Assembly: GCA_937922675.1 (NCBI GenBank)
Contig: CALAJN010000008.1
Span: 1-64,000, forward strand
Direction: 5' to 3'
Length of the DNA stretch: 64,000 nucleotides
From: an uncultured Granulosicoccaceae bacterium
GTDB taxonomy: Bacteria > Pseudomonadota > Gammaproteobacteria > Granulosicoccales > Granulosicoccaceae
Position 1 is the stretch's first letter. Every line of letters starts with the position of its first letter. Below are positions 12,411 to 20,175 of the stretch, in pieces. Under the pieces are notes generated by a model. The model was not told the origin of the DNA. It worked only from the letters and a program-made list of their open reading frames with translations, and did not search any database. The position numbers were made by a program, and so were the translations under genes.

Positions 12411-13352
12411 CTATATTGAAGTCGAAGATTTGGTCTTATTAATGATTTTTTTTGACGATAGCCACAGAAACGCCATGACAAGGCGCCCATACACAGTTGG
12501 TGCATAGGCCCTGAGTGATCGCCTGAGAAGCAATTTGGCCGACACACCTCCTTTCCTGTAGCCCAGGTAAATATCTTTGAGCACGGTGAATGGTTGTTTT
12601 TTTGCCAGGTATTTTGACAGATAAGTAGCTCTGAATCCGTGATAGCCTTTGTTGGTGAACGATGATCTGTTGTTTTCAATCCATTTATTTAAAATATGCC
12701 CGTGGTCGTACCGAGATAATCTGCCTTCTGATTCAGAATCATCGTAGACAACCAGCACATCAGGAATCATTCGGACTGTGCGCCCACTGCCGGCAAAACG
12801 AATAATAAAATCGAGATCGTCTGCCACTACTAGTGAATCGTCAAAGCGTATTTCGTTAGTGCACGTTTTTTTAATGACAAAGGTTGATGTGGGCACGACC
12901 TGGTAGTGACAGAACATGAATTCCGAAACATCTGAATCGCCTAAATCCAATTCAGGGGTTGTCCACTGTCTGTTGTCGCCCTTGAATATCGATGCCCTGC
13001 TGACATACATGTCAGCCTCGTTAATTCGGATTTCGCGCTCCATGACCTCAAGCTTTGTAGGAAGGAAGTGGTCGTCTGAATCGAGCAGGGCGATATATGA
13101 ACCACGCGCTTTGGAAAAACCATTATTACGAGCGGCGCTTGCACCGCTATTCTCTTGTCTCACATACTTGAAGCGGGGGTCAGACATCCCTGTTACAACA
13201 CTCTCTATATCTTCGGTGGAGCCATCATCAACGACAATAACCTCGAAATTTGTGTAAGTTTGCATCACACAAGACTCTAGAGCCCGGCGCAAGATATTCG
13301 ACCTGTTGAAGCAAGGAATGACTACGGTGAAAAGTACATCGGATTCAGTCAC
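12411..13352 (-). CDS. Glycosyltransferase family 2
   Basis: The 313-residue GT-A protein begins FTVVIPCFNRSNILRRALES, followed by VDDGSTEDIESVV, NSGASAARNNGFSKARG and the metal-binding LLDSDDHF. The C-terminal third contains VADDLDFIIRFAGSG, a usual acceptor-loop acidic motif. It transfers a sugar to the growing lipid-linked oligosaccharide. It lies between the polymerase-like and flippase genes on the same strand. The sequence gives no clue to the donor sugar. Confidence 0.92.
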   Translation of the reverse strand: MTESDVLFTVVIPCFNRSNILRRALESCVMQTYTNFEVIVVDDGSTEDIESVVTGMSDPRFKYVRQENSGASAARNNGFSKARGSYIALLDSDDHFLPTKLEVMEREIRINEADMYVSRASIFKGDNRQWTTPELDLGDSDVSEFMFCHYQVVPTSTFVIKKTCTNEIRFDDSLVVADDLDFIIRFAGSGRTVRMIPDVLVVYDDSESEGRLSRYDHGHILNKWIENNRSSFTNKGYHGFRATYLSKYLAKKQPFTVLKDIYLGYRKGGVSAKLLLRRSLRAYAPTVYGRLVMAFLWLSSKKIINKTKSSTSI

Positions 13353-13445
13353 ACTGAATGCTCCATCAATACTGGGAAAAATAGAAAACCATCGTTCATC
13401 GTGATGCAGCCCAAGCTTGAGCTCTCACACACTTGAACCTGGTAC

Positions 13446-14804
13446 TTAGAAAGGTATGTTGGCCCGAGCCCGTCTGGGGCTTGAAGCAGCCTGAGACGAC
13501 CGAGTTTGCCTCTGGTTTAGTCGTGACCTGAACTGGACTCCAAGGTACATAGTTGGAGCAACCCATAAATAAAAGGAAGTTAGGTCACCGCCACCAAGGA
13601 TCGCGCAGACCACGAACATGAAAAACGTGAAACGTGCTCTTCCATTGTCTGGGGAATTGCCACGGCGGACGGATCTCGAGTTGGTCGCCCTGTAGCCAAT
13701 TACTAAAAGAACGATGAGAGACGGTATGCCAACATACATTCCAAGTCTGAAAGCAAGATTCCTGGAGGTAAGGGAGCTCCCCTCAGCCAGATTTTGGTTA
13801 ATTTCCCAGACGTCGGTTGAATTGACAAGCCTTTCAGGAAAAATAAAAATTTCGTTGGACCAGCCAATACCGAACAGAGGATAATCCAAGATTATTTGCA
13901 AGGCCACCAGGTTGTATTGTGTTCTGACTGCCGTAGATTGATCTTCGTCAAGATTGGCTAATCTATCTGTAACTTCCGCAAAAAGGCCAGAGAAGTGAGC
14001 GAACAATACAACTGCTATAACGACCGTCAAGCAAGCGATGAGTTGCGTCAAGGACAATAGTCTAAGCACAATTGCCACGTACAGCAGGGCTATAGCTCCT
14101 ATTAACACTCCGGTGAGCGAAAGTGATGAAACAAGCAGGACAATGGCAAGCAATATCAGATAATTATTTCGCTTTCCCACCAAAGGGAAAATAATCCACG
14201 GCAGAAATAACAACACGATTAATCGTGCTAGATCAGAGGGTTCTTGGGTTGGTCCCGATACCCGACCGCCACGACTGATATATGATGTGTCCGCCGGTCG
14301 AGCGCCTTCCAGAAAAGGCCAAATTTGTTCGTATATCGGGATATTGACGAGTACTGAAGCTACCTGCAAAACTGCGTAAGCACACGTGCAATAGAAAGCG
14401 ATATGCATCGCTTTGTTTAAAGTCGCACGCGGAACTTGAGCGCCAATCATAAATGCTGCTACAACGAGAAAGATCAAAAACACGGGCACAAACACAGCTT
14501 GCGATGCTTTTTCCAATGGTTGAATGCCGTAATCGCCTAGCCCTGCGGATTCAAAGATAATTGCATTGCCGAAAGTAGTGAAGCAGCAATATATCATTAC
14601 ATACATGAACCCTCGGATGAATTCAGTTTCCGAGCCGTTTTTGCTGAGTACGGTTGAATAGGTGGTTTTTGAAAAAGCCAGCAGCGGCAGTAAAAGCAAA
14701 AGCGGGAATAACGCTAGATTGGCATCGAAATTACCAAGCAAACCCACTTTAGATATCGCGCTAAAGGGTATTGCAATGATGAACAGTGTTGCAACAAAGT
14801 TCAT
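13446..14804 (-). CDS. Wzy/O-antigen-ligase-like membrane protein
   Basis: The 452-residue protein has about twelve hydrophobic segments. A large periplasmic loop carries SRGGRVSGPTQEPSDLARL and, later, YPLFGIGWSNEIF. These are characteristic of the Wzy_C/O-antigen polymerase and ligase superfamily, which shares a G.G....P..........P..G.G signature. It should polymerise or transfer lipid-linked repeat units on the periplasmic side. It sits in the middle of the minus-strand run with a flippase and GT2. A second such protein is encoded at 23070, so the locus may contain two polymerisation systems or a polymerase and a ligase. Start at ATG 14804. Confidence 0.85.
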   Translation of the reverse strand: MNFVATLFIIAIPFSAISKVGLLGNFDANLALFPLLLLLPLLAFSKTTYSTVLSKNGSETEFIRGFMYVMIYCCFTTFGNAIIFESAGLGDYGIQPLEKASQAVFVPVFLIFLVVAAFMIGAQVPRATLNKAMHIAFYCTCAYAVLQVASVLVNIPIYEQIWPFLEGARPADTSYISRGGRVSGPTQEPSDLARLIVLLFLPWIIFPLVGKRNNYLILLAIVLLVSSLSLTGVLIGAIALLYVAIVLRLLSLTQLIACLTVVIAVVLFAHFSGLFAEVTDRLANLDEDQSTAVRTQYNLVALQIILDYPLFGIGWSNEIFIFPERLVNSTDVWEINQNLAEGSSLTSRNLAFRLGMYVGIPSLIVLLVIGYRATNSRSVRRGNSPDNGRARFTFFMFVVCAILGGGDLTSFYLWVAPTMYLGVQFRSRLNQRQTRSSQAASSPRRARANIPF

Positions 14805-14931
14805 TTTTAAGACTTCATCATGGTTTTGGCGACATCATACCAATAGCCGCTATGCAAGCAGGCACTCATGTGGCGCATCTTGTGAGGTAGGGCCGTATGA
14901 TAGTGTGCGCGGTGCACCATTATCGGTGTTT

Positions 14932-15996
14932 TCATTTTTTTGCCTGACGGGTGTCTCCAACCCATTCTTCAGACGATTCGTATCCCAAGTCCAGAAGAGC
15001 TTTTTGGGCTATTTTTGCAAATCGTTTCTTTTTCCGATGATCCCAGCTTGTCCATTTGCTCGATGTTGAAAAGTCTTTGGGTTTTTGAATCGGGACCCAG
15101 CTTGCACGCCCATCCACTTTTATTGATGACGCCCCCCGAACTGGCAAATCAATAGCAACCTGGACAGCATTGTCATCGATGTCCAGCTCAAGAAAACTAA
15201 ATAGACTTCTGACAGACTCGTGTGGGCGCGAGATATAGTCTTCATATCTAAATACATAGATATTTGGATTGTTCTCAGCTCCGTGCTGCGATAGGCACTC
15301 CTCAATAACTACAGCCGCAGCCGCGTACTCTCTGGCGATAGCTACGTCGTTTCTTAAAAACCGACGTGCCCCCTTCCAGGTATCCGTAGTCGATTGAACA
15401 ATATCTCTTCCGTCTCTGATCACTACAACCAGCTTATCTCGTGGAAACAACGTTGGGAAAAGATCCAGGTGTTGAACACTCGGCATTTTAAGAAGCGCAG
15501 TCCGATCGTTTCCAATTCTTGTCTGCAAGTCACGCATCCAGCCAGAAACCAGGAAGCTCATCATCTCGATACCTGTGACGTTGTCAGCGACTTCACGATG
15601 ACGAGCTACAATAGAAGCAAAAAACGCATCCATAGACCGGGAATTACACAGCAATGGAAACTCACTCAGGCCTATTGACCGGCCGACAACATCAGGATGA
15701 GTTTCGATAATGTCGTGAACAATATTTGAGCCGCACCTGGGCAGAATGCCATGAACGCAAATAGCCGGGGTATAGTTATCGCCCCGTATGTTCGACGCAA
15801 CTTCCTTCGCGCGAGGAATGCTCTCATGCCATAAGTCTGGGGTCTTGTAGTAGCTATCTACTACGTGATTAGCACCGAATATGCGACGGGTGATCCAGGA
15901 TAATTCTTCAACCCTGGCTCGAGCTAAGCGCCACATCCAGTATTCGTTCCCCGATAAGGGCGGCTTGCTTGCCTCCGGGACGTTACTGTATCTCAT
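14932..15996 (-). CDS. Sulfotransferase family protein
   Basis: The 354-residue protein shows the two PAPS-binding signatures of carbohydrate sulfotransferases: a 5'-phosphosulfate loop in ICVHGILPRCGSNIVHDII, and the 3'-phosphate motif VVVIRDGRDIVQSTTDTW followed by a Ser/Asn-rich helix. Its C-terminal part (VRSLFSFLELDIDD) fits the usual FLGL segment. No signal peptide is present, so it would act in the cytoplasm on a lipid-linked sugar or nucleotide sugar, making the polymer sulfated. The loop reads PRCGSN where GTxRSGST is more common, so the substitution at the Lys/Arg-Ser position deserves attention. It is preceded by a small P-loop protein on the same strand. Confidence 0.8.
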   Translation of the reverse strand: MRYSNVPEASKPPLSGNEYWMWRLARARVEELSWITRRIFGANHVVDSYYKTPDLWHESIPRAKEVASNIRGDNYTPAICVHGILPRCGSNIVHDIIETHPDVVGRSIGLSEFPLLCNSRSMDAFFASIVARHREVADNVTGIEMMSFLVSGWMRDLQTRIGNDRTALLKMPSVQHLDLFPTLFPRDKLVVVIRDGRDIVQSTTDTWKGARRFLRNDVAIAREYAAAAVVIEECLSQHGAENNPNIYVFRYEDYISRPHESVRSLFSFLELDIDDNAVQVAIDLPVRGASSIKVDGRASWVPIQKPKDFSTSSKWTSWDHRKKKRFAKIAQKALLDLGYESSEEWVGDTRQAKK

Positions 15997-16067
15997 GCGA
16001 AAAATAGTCTCTGGCTCTTGGCATCTGACTTTGATTGTTGGAGGCGCTGTACATTGAATTGATCAGC

Positions 16068-16697
16068 TCAGCCCCGTCGATCGTTGTTTAATATGTCTCT
16101 CAGCTTTTCAACAAAAATATCTTCTCCTTTTCCTTGAAGGTTGTTCTCCACAATATGGTCAAAATCACTACTGTTTGAGATCAGGCTGTTCCTTTCAGTT
16201 CTGGCTCTGGTCACGTAAAACACGTTCCAAATGCGCAGTCTTCTCAGAAAATTTAAAAGCAATCTTGCGTTGCTCGGAATAAGAGCAACTCGAACTATTC
16301 TAATGGGAAATATTTCCTCGAGCAGTTCTATAAAGCGACCGCCAGAGTTGCTGTGCCTCAATATCTGAGGCAGCACAGTTACAAAATTGTTTTCACACAG
16401 TGCTAGCTCGACGAATTTTATTTTTATTAACTGCGCGTCAGGCGGGCTGCTTTCAATGTTATGACGGAATTCTTGTATTAGGCCGTTCTCATCTTGATTT
16501 GAAAGCCAATCTGAAAGAAACTCTTTTGCTTTCGGCAGTCGCTTGTTTAACACTATCGTGTGGTAATAGCGCAATGAGTCCATCTCAAATACGCATAGTG
16601 TGTTGTCAAAGTCAGCAGAGCTAGCGGCTCTCAGCATGTAACTTTTGCCAGAACAATTCGATGCTGAAATCAATATTCCTTTTGTATTTGCATTCAT
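16068..16697 (-). CDS. Small P-loop NTPase/kinase-like protein
   Basis: The 209-residue protein begins with GILISASNCSGKSYMLR, a Walker A-like loop with GKS but an Asn-Cys where Gly is usual. Nothing after it identifies a specific family. The size, the C-terminal helical part (NVFYVTRARTERNSLISN) and the absence of membrane segments fit a nucleotide or small-molecule kinase, or a guanylate-kinase-like or sulfotransferase-like fold. It lies directly upstream of the sulfotransferase gene. A PAPS-supplying or sugar-phosphorylating role is possible but unproven. The A/T content is high. Confidence 0.7.
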   Translation of the reverse strand: MNANTKGILISASNCSGKSYMLRAASSADFDNTLCVFEMDSLRYYHTIVLNKRLPKAKEFLSDWLSNQDENGLIQEFRHNIESSPPDAQLIKIKFVELALCENNFVTVLPQILRHSNSGGRFIELLEEIFPIRIVRVALIPSNARLLLNFLRRLRIWNVFYVTRARTERNSLISNSSDFDHIVENNLQGKGEDIFVEKLRDILNNDRRG

Positions 16698-16875
16698 TTT
16701 TGATCAACTAACTTGAAACGTGGTGCAGCCTGCCGCTATTGCAGACCGCCTTGCCAAGTCTCTGGGTTGGAGTGCCGCGGTTTTTGGTGTCGCCGATTCG
16801 CATGCAGACAATACGACAAAATGGGTAATATTTTCTCTTGACAGATACAGACATTTCGCTGTCTTGTCTGCCTTT

Positions 16876-17631
16876 CTAGCCGTGTTCAATTCTGCTCTTG
16901 ATCGCCGCATCTTGTGCCGCCTCCAGGCTGGCCACGTCGTTCAGGTTAATATAGTCACCGGTCATATCAAACGCGCCAATGGTGTGGCCTGACCGGATCA
17001 GGTCATCCACGAAGGTCACAAAATCCAGACTAGTACGGCCGCTATCGAATGCAGCCTCCAGCTCGGTCATGACATCAGCTCTGACAAGAAAGCTAGCCAT
17101 GCCTAGTAGGTCGTTGGGAAGAGATACAGGGTTTTCGACAAGCCGAACAACGCGTGTGCCATTTCGTTCAACAGAGAAATTCTTTTTGATGAGTGTTGGA
17201 TCGTCGACTGATTTGACGGGAAACACTGCACTGTATTTTTCAAGATCAAACGCGCTGAAATCACCCATGTTGGTGTTGAGGTAGAACTCGTCGGCAAGCA
17301 TGATGCAGGCATTGCGCCCTGCCAAAAACGGCTTTGCGAGTAGTACTGACCAGGCCCAGCCCTTGTCCAGGTGCTGATTCTCTACATAGTTGATACGTAC
17401 GCCATGTTTGGCTCCGTCCTCAAAGAAAGACTGGATGGTGTCACCCATGTAGCCAAGTATGATTACGATTTCGTCTATGCCCATCTCATCGCGCATCAAG
17501 TCCAGGTGGCGCTGGATATTGGGTTTACCGTCGATGAGAAACATGCCCTTGTGCAGCTCGTAGGTGTACGGGCGTGCACGAATGCCGCTACCTGCTGCAG
17601 GGATGACGCCAACCAGTGGTGAGGACACCAT
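16876..17631 (-). CDS. Sugar-phosphate nucleotidyltransferase (LicC/RmlA-like)
   Basis: The 251-residue protein starts GVIPAAGSGIRARPYTYELHK, the nucleotide-binding loop of NTP_transferase enzymes with its Lys. LADEFY supplies the first metal-binding Asp, and GDYINLNDVASL matches the terminal GDW.DVNTPED motif. There is no C-terminal hexapeptide domain, as in LicC and the shorter thymidylyltransferases. It would activate a sugar-1-phosphate (or phosphocholine-like alcohol phosphate) to an NDP form. The start at 17631 is preceded by AGGAG, and the gene follows the MtnK-like gene with a 5-bp gap, so the two are cotranslated. Together with that kinase and the IMPase-like phosphatase it forms a three-gene cassette. 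Confidence 0.85.
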   Translation of the reverse strand: MVSSPLVGVIPAAGSGIRARPYTYELHKGMFLIDGKPNIQRHLDLMRDEMGIDEIVIILGYMGDTIQSFFEDGAKHGVRINYVENQHLDKGWAWSVLLAKPFLAGRNACIMLADEFYLNTNMGDFSAFDLEKYSAVFPVKSVDDPTLIKKNFSVERNGTRVVRLVENPVSLPNDLLGMASFLVRADVMTELEAAFDSGRTSLDFVTFVDDLIRSGHTIGAFDMTGDYINLNDVASLEAAQDAAIKSRIEHG

Positions 17632-17636
17632 ATCTC

Positions 17637-18905
17637 CTAGAGAATGGGGGATGAGTAGAAGTTTTTGATCAGCGCAAGTAGGTCGTCAATTGAATTGAGT
17701 GACTTGCGTCCAGTCATCAAGCGTTTGCTCAACTTGAGATTGGCGATCTCAAGCTTTGAGCGAATATCTGCGTCTTCTATGTCACGGATATCTGCAACAC
17801 CAGCGATGCCGAGCGTTCTGCGTGTCATCGAGCATGCGGCAAAGCCGACAGCATCCTGAAGTAAGGTATGCATGTAGGTCTGACGGTACTGCGCCTGCTC
17901 GTCGTTACTGAGAAATCCGTTGGTGAGTAAGGTGGATTCACCGGCCTGTGTCCAACGTTCAACAAAATGACTGCCAAAAGTATTCCAGATGACTTCGATT
18001 TGTTGTAGTAACCACTGCCGGTACTCAGTACCTCCTGAGCGATAGTAGTGGGACGTGCAACACAGCAAGAAATTACCGATTATTTTTCCTACATCGAAGG
18101 CAATCGGCCCAAAGAACGCAAACTCCATATCGATGACATAGCTATCTGCCTGATTCACCATCATGGAGCCGCTGTGAAGATCGCCATGTAGCAACGCTTC
18201 GGTCTTGGATACAAACAGGTTTTTGAACGCCAGCACATCCAGCTTGTATTGAGAATCGGTGTGGATATTCTCTCTTGCCCAAACATCTGTTGCTGGATTT
18301 GAGTAGTTTGACCCGTGCTCCATGTAAGGGAATGTAAAGATGAAATCTTCGCTGAGTTTGCAGAGCTCAGCGTTCATCGTGAACTGTTCCATCAGTTGAC
18401 GTCGCTCAGTGCTTCCCATGGACCAGGCACTGGTTGCAAACAGGGTCTCTGCCATGAAGTAACCGATGTGCTCGGCTACTTTTGGATATTGGATGCCATC
18501 GATCATGCCGAGGCGCAGAATGATGTGGTCACCCAAGTACTCCATAATGAGCGTGCTCATCTGTTCGTCAGTATGGTAGGCCTTGGGTACCAGGCCCGGT
18601 ACCAGTTGGTTGTACAAGGACAAGGCTCGGATTTCATAGGTCATCCGATCTCGGCCAAGTGGCCAATCCTCTCCCGCCAAACGAAGATAGGGCACGGCTT
18701 GCTTGACGATGACAGCCTTGCTTGCATCGGCTGCATTGCTGACGTGGAATACAAAATTCAGATTGCCATCACCAATTTCCCGGACATTCAGGTCGGCACC
18801 GGGGCCGAGTACCTCTACTACTGCAGGGATGCCTGCCAGGTATTCGGGCAAAGAATCTCTATCAAGTATTCGGTAGTCTGCGGTGGTGTTGTTGGCACCG
18901 CTCAC
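17637..18905 (-). CDS. mtnK: Methylthioribose kinase (MtnK) family protein
   Basis: The 422-residue protein matches MtnK along its length: IGDGNLNFVFHVS, VIVKQAVPYLRLAGEDWPL, MSTLIMEYLGDHIILR, ALLHGDLHSGSMMV with the catalytic Asp, and VIDMEFAFFGPIAFDVGK with the metal-binding residues. MtnK (EC 2.7.1.100) phosphorylates the anomeric hydroxyl of 5-methylthioribose in methionine salvage. No mtnA, mtnB or other salvage gene is present here. Instead the gene overlaps the IMPase gene by 4 bp (GTGA, with a GTG start) and is followed 5 bp later by a nucleotidyltransferase. This suggests the enzyme, or a paralogue with changed specificity, makes a furanose-1-phosphate for nucleotide activation. Alternatively it is ordinary salvage placed here by chance. 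Confidence 0.85.
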   Translation of the reverse strand: MSGANNTTADYRILDRDSLPEYLAGIPAVVEVLGPGADLNVREIGDGNLNFVFHVSNAADASKAVIVKQAVPYLRLAGEDWPLGRDRMTYEIRALSLYNQLVPGLVPKAYHTDEQMSTLIMEYLGDHIILRLGMIDGIQYPKVAEHIGYFMAETLFATSAWSMGSTERRQLMEQFTMNAELCKLSEDFIFTFPYMEHGSNYSNPATDVWARENIHTDSQYKLDVLAFKNLFVSKTEALLHGDLHSGSMMVNQADSYVIDMEFAFFGPIAFDVGKIIGNFLLCCTSHYYRSGGTEYRQWLLQQIEVIWNTFGSHFVERWTQAGESTLLTNGFLSNDEQAQYRQTYMHTLLQDAVGFAACSMTRRTLGIAGVADIRDIEDADIRSKLEIANLKLSKRLMTGRKSLNSIDDLLALIKNFYSSPIL

Positions 18906-19759
18906 CCCGCAAGTTCCTCAACCTGAGCGCTTGTTCGCTTGACGACACCTGCCTTGTCTAGCTCACGCAATATGTCGTCGTGAATTAGCCCGTTGGAGAC
19001 GAGCAGATCTGTCTTGTCGAGACGCCACGGGCGACCGTTGAAGTCAGTGACTTTGCCGCCGGCTTCTTGCGCAGCTAATACGCCTGCTGCAACATCCCAC
19101 GAGTCGATATTCAGGGTAGTGAAACCATCGACACGGCCAGCTGCAACCATGTAGCACTCGACTGCTGCCGATCCAATTTTGCGAAAGTCTTTGATCTGCT
19201 GGTGCAGTGCGTACTCCATCTCGGCAAATCGTACGTTGTTTTTCTCTCCTCCCGGGCAACCGACTACGTAGGTGCGGGAGAGATTTTTTGTAGAAGAAAC
19301 CATAACCGGGCGACCATTTAAAGTGCAACCTTGGCCTTTGCGAGCTACAACCATCTCTTCGATAAAGGGAGATAGGATGACACCTGTTATTGGCTCGTCG
19401 TTGTAGGCCAGGCAGATTGACACCGCAAAGAAGGGGTTATGGTTCAAAAAATTGCTGCTGCCATCCAGTGGGTCGATGATCCAGGTATAAGGGCTGCCAT
19501 TGTCGATCAAGCCCGTCTCTTCGGTGAGCAGGTTGTGCGAAGGGCAATGCTCGCGCAGCAAGTCAATGATGATCTTGTCGGCCTCGTGATCGTTCGACGA
19601 GGTCACTTCTTTTGAAAGGCTGCGATTTCCAACGGATAACACCTCGTTTCCGTAGACAGAAGCGTGGTGCTTGCGAAAATTCCTGACAAGCGCCTGTCCA
19701 GCGAGTGTTGCTGCCTTGACGGCGGTATCAGCGAAATAGTGCACAGGTTCTCCAAACAT
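18902..19759 (-). CDS. Inositol monophosphatase family phosphatase
   Basis: The 285-residue protein (from ATG 19759) carries the IMPase signatures: LTEETG with metal-binding Glu, IIDPLDGSSNFLNHNPFFAVSI with the catalytic Asps, and SWDVAAGVLAAQEAGG. Relatives hydrolyse phosphate from inositol phosphates, 3'-phosphoadenosine 5'-phosphate (CysQ) or sugar phosphates. The frame stays open to a GTG at 19945, but that start would lie inside an inverted repeat, and the family's usual length of 260-290 supports the shorter one. It is the first gene of the minus-strand run and overlaps the MtnK-like gene by 4 bp. It could dephosphorylate the sugar used by that kinase. Alternatively it could remove PAP produced by the sulfotransferase. 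Confidence 0.85.
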   Translation of the reverse strand: MFGEPVHYFADTAVKAATLAGQALVRNFRKHHASVYGNEVLSVGNRSLSKEVTSSNDHEADKIIIDLLREHCPSHNLLTEETGLIDNGSPYTWIIDPLDGSSNFLNHNPFFAVSICLAYNDEPITGVILSPFIEEMVVARKGQGCTLNGRPVMVSSTKNLSRTYVVGCPGGEKNNVRFAEMEYALHQQIKDFRKIGSAAVECYMVAAGRVDGFTTLNIDSWDVAAGVLAAQEAGGKVTDFNGRPWRLDKTDLLVSNGLIHDDILRELDKAGVVKRTSAQVEELAG

Positions 19760-20175
19760 CTCAGGGCTCGATACCCGATCTACAATTCTACTTGCCTTCC
19801 GAGAGATCGAGTACGGCAGACACTGTAATTCTAATGAAATAAGGGGCCTGTCACAGTATCCATTCGTTCTTGCGAAGACCGGACGGTACTTTGCCGGTGT
19901 GACGTGGTAACGCTTCGCAGTGCGAACTCTCATGACTGCTGTCACATCATATGTGACAGATATTTGTCAAAGCCATTTAAGGGTTAGAGAGGTGCCTGGT
20001 ACCTCCTTTCCAATATGACAGGTTTCTCGTTTAACGGGACACAGCACTCAGCTCGTGTGAAAGGAAGTAAACACCCGTTACAGGACGCCGATAGGTTTGG
20101 TAGCCGCGCCGAGAGGCCGCACCATTGTGGGTGCCTGAAAGGGCGCGAGGCTTCCGACAACTCTGAGGCTATGAG
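19760..20175. promoter_or_regulatory. Divergent intergenic region
   Basis: About 415 bp between the IMPase gene (minus) and the lyase lipoprotein gene (plus). It contains the 21-bp inverted repeat at 19939-19959 and an inverted repeat GAGGT/ACCTC near 19990-20006. A short hairpin GCACC/GGTGC lies near 20119-20134. I see no gene here. Confidence 0.5.
19939..19959. promoter_or_regulatory. 21-bp inverted repeat with 9-bp arms, probable operator
   Basis: The arms CTGTCACAT and ATGTGACAG are perfectly complementary and are separated by 3 bp. A further half-site TGTCA follows at 19965-19969. The element lies in the divergent region between the minus-strand run that starts at 19759 and the + strand genes from 20176, where a shared operator would be expected. 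Confidence 0.55.

Noticed and set aside
20040-20170. Possible riboswitch (c-di-GMP-like) in the leader of the lyase lipoprotein gene
   Set aside because: Only one short hairpin is visible. The conserved bases of the GEMM classes could not be aligned.
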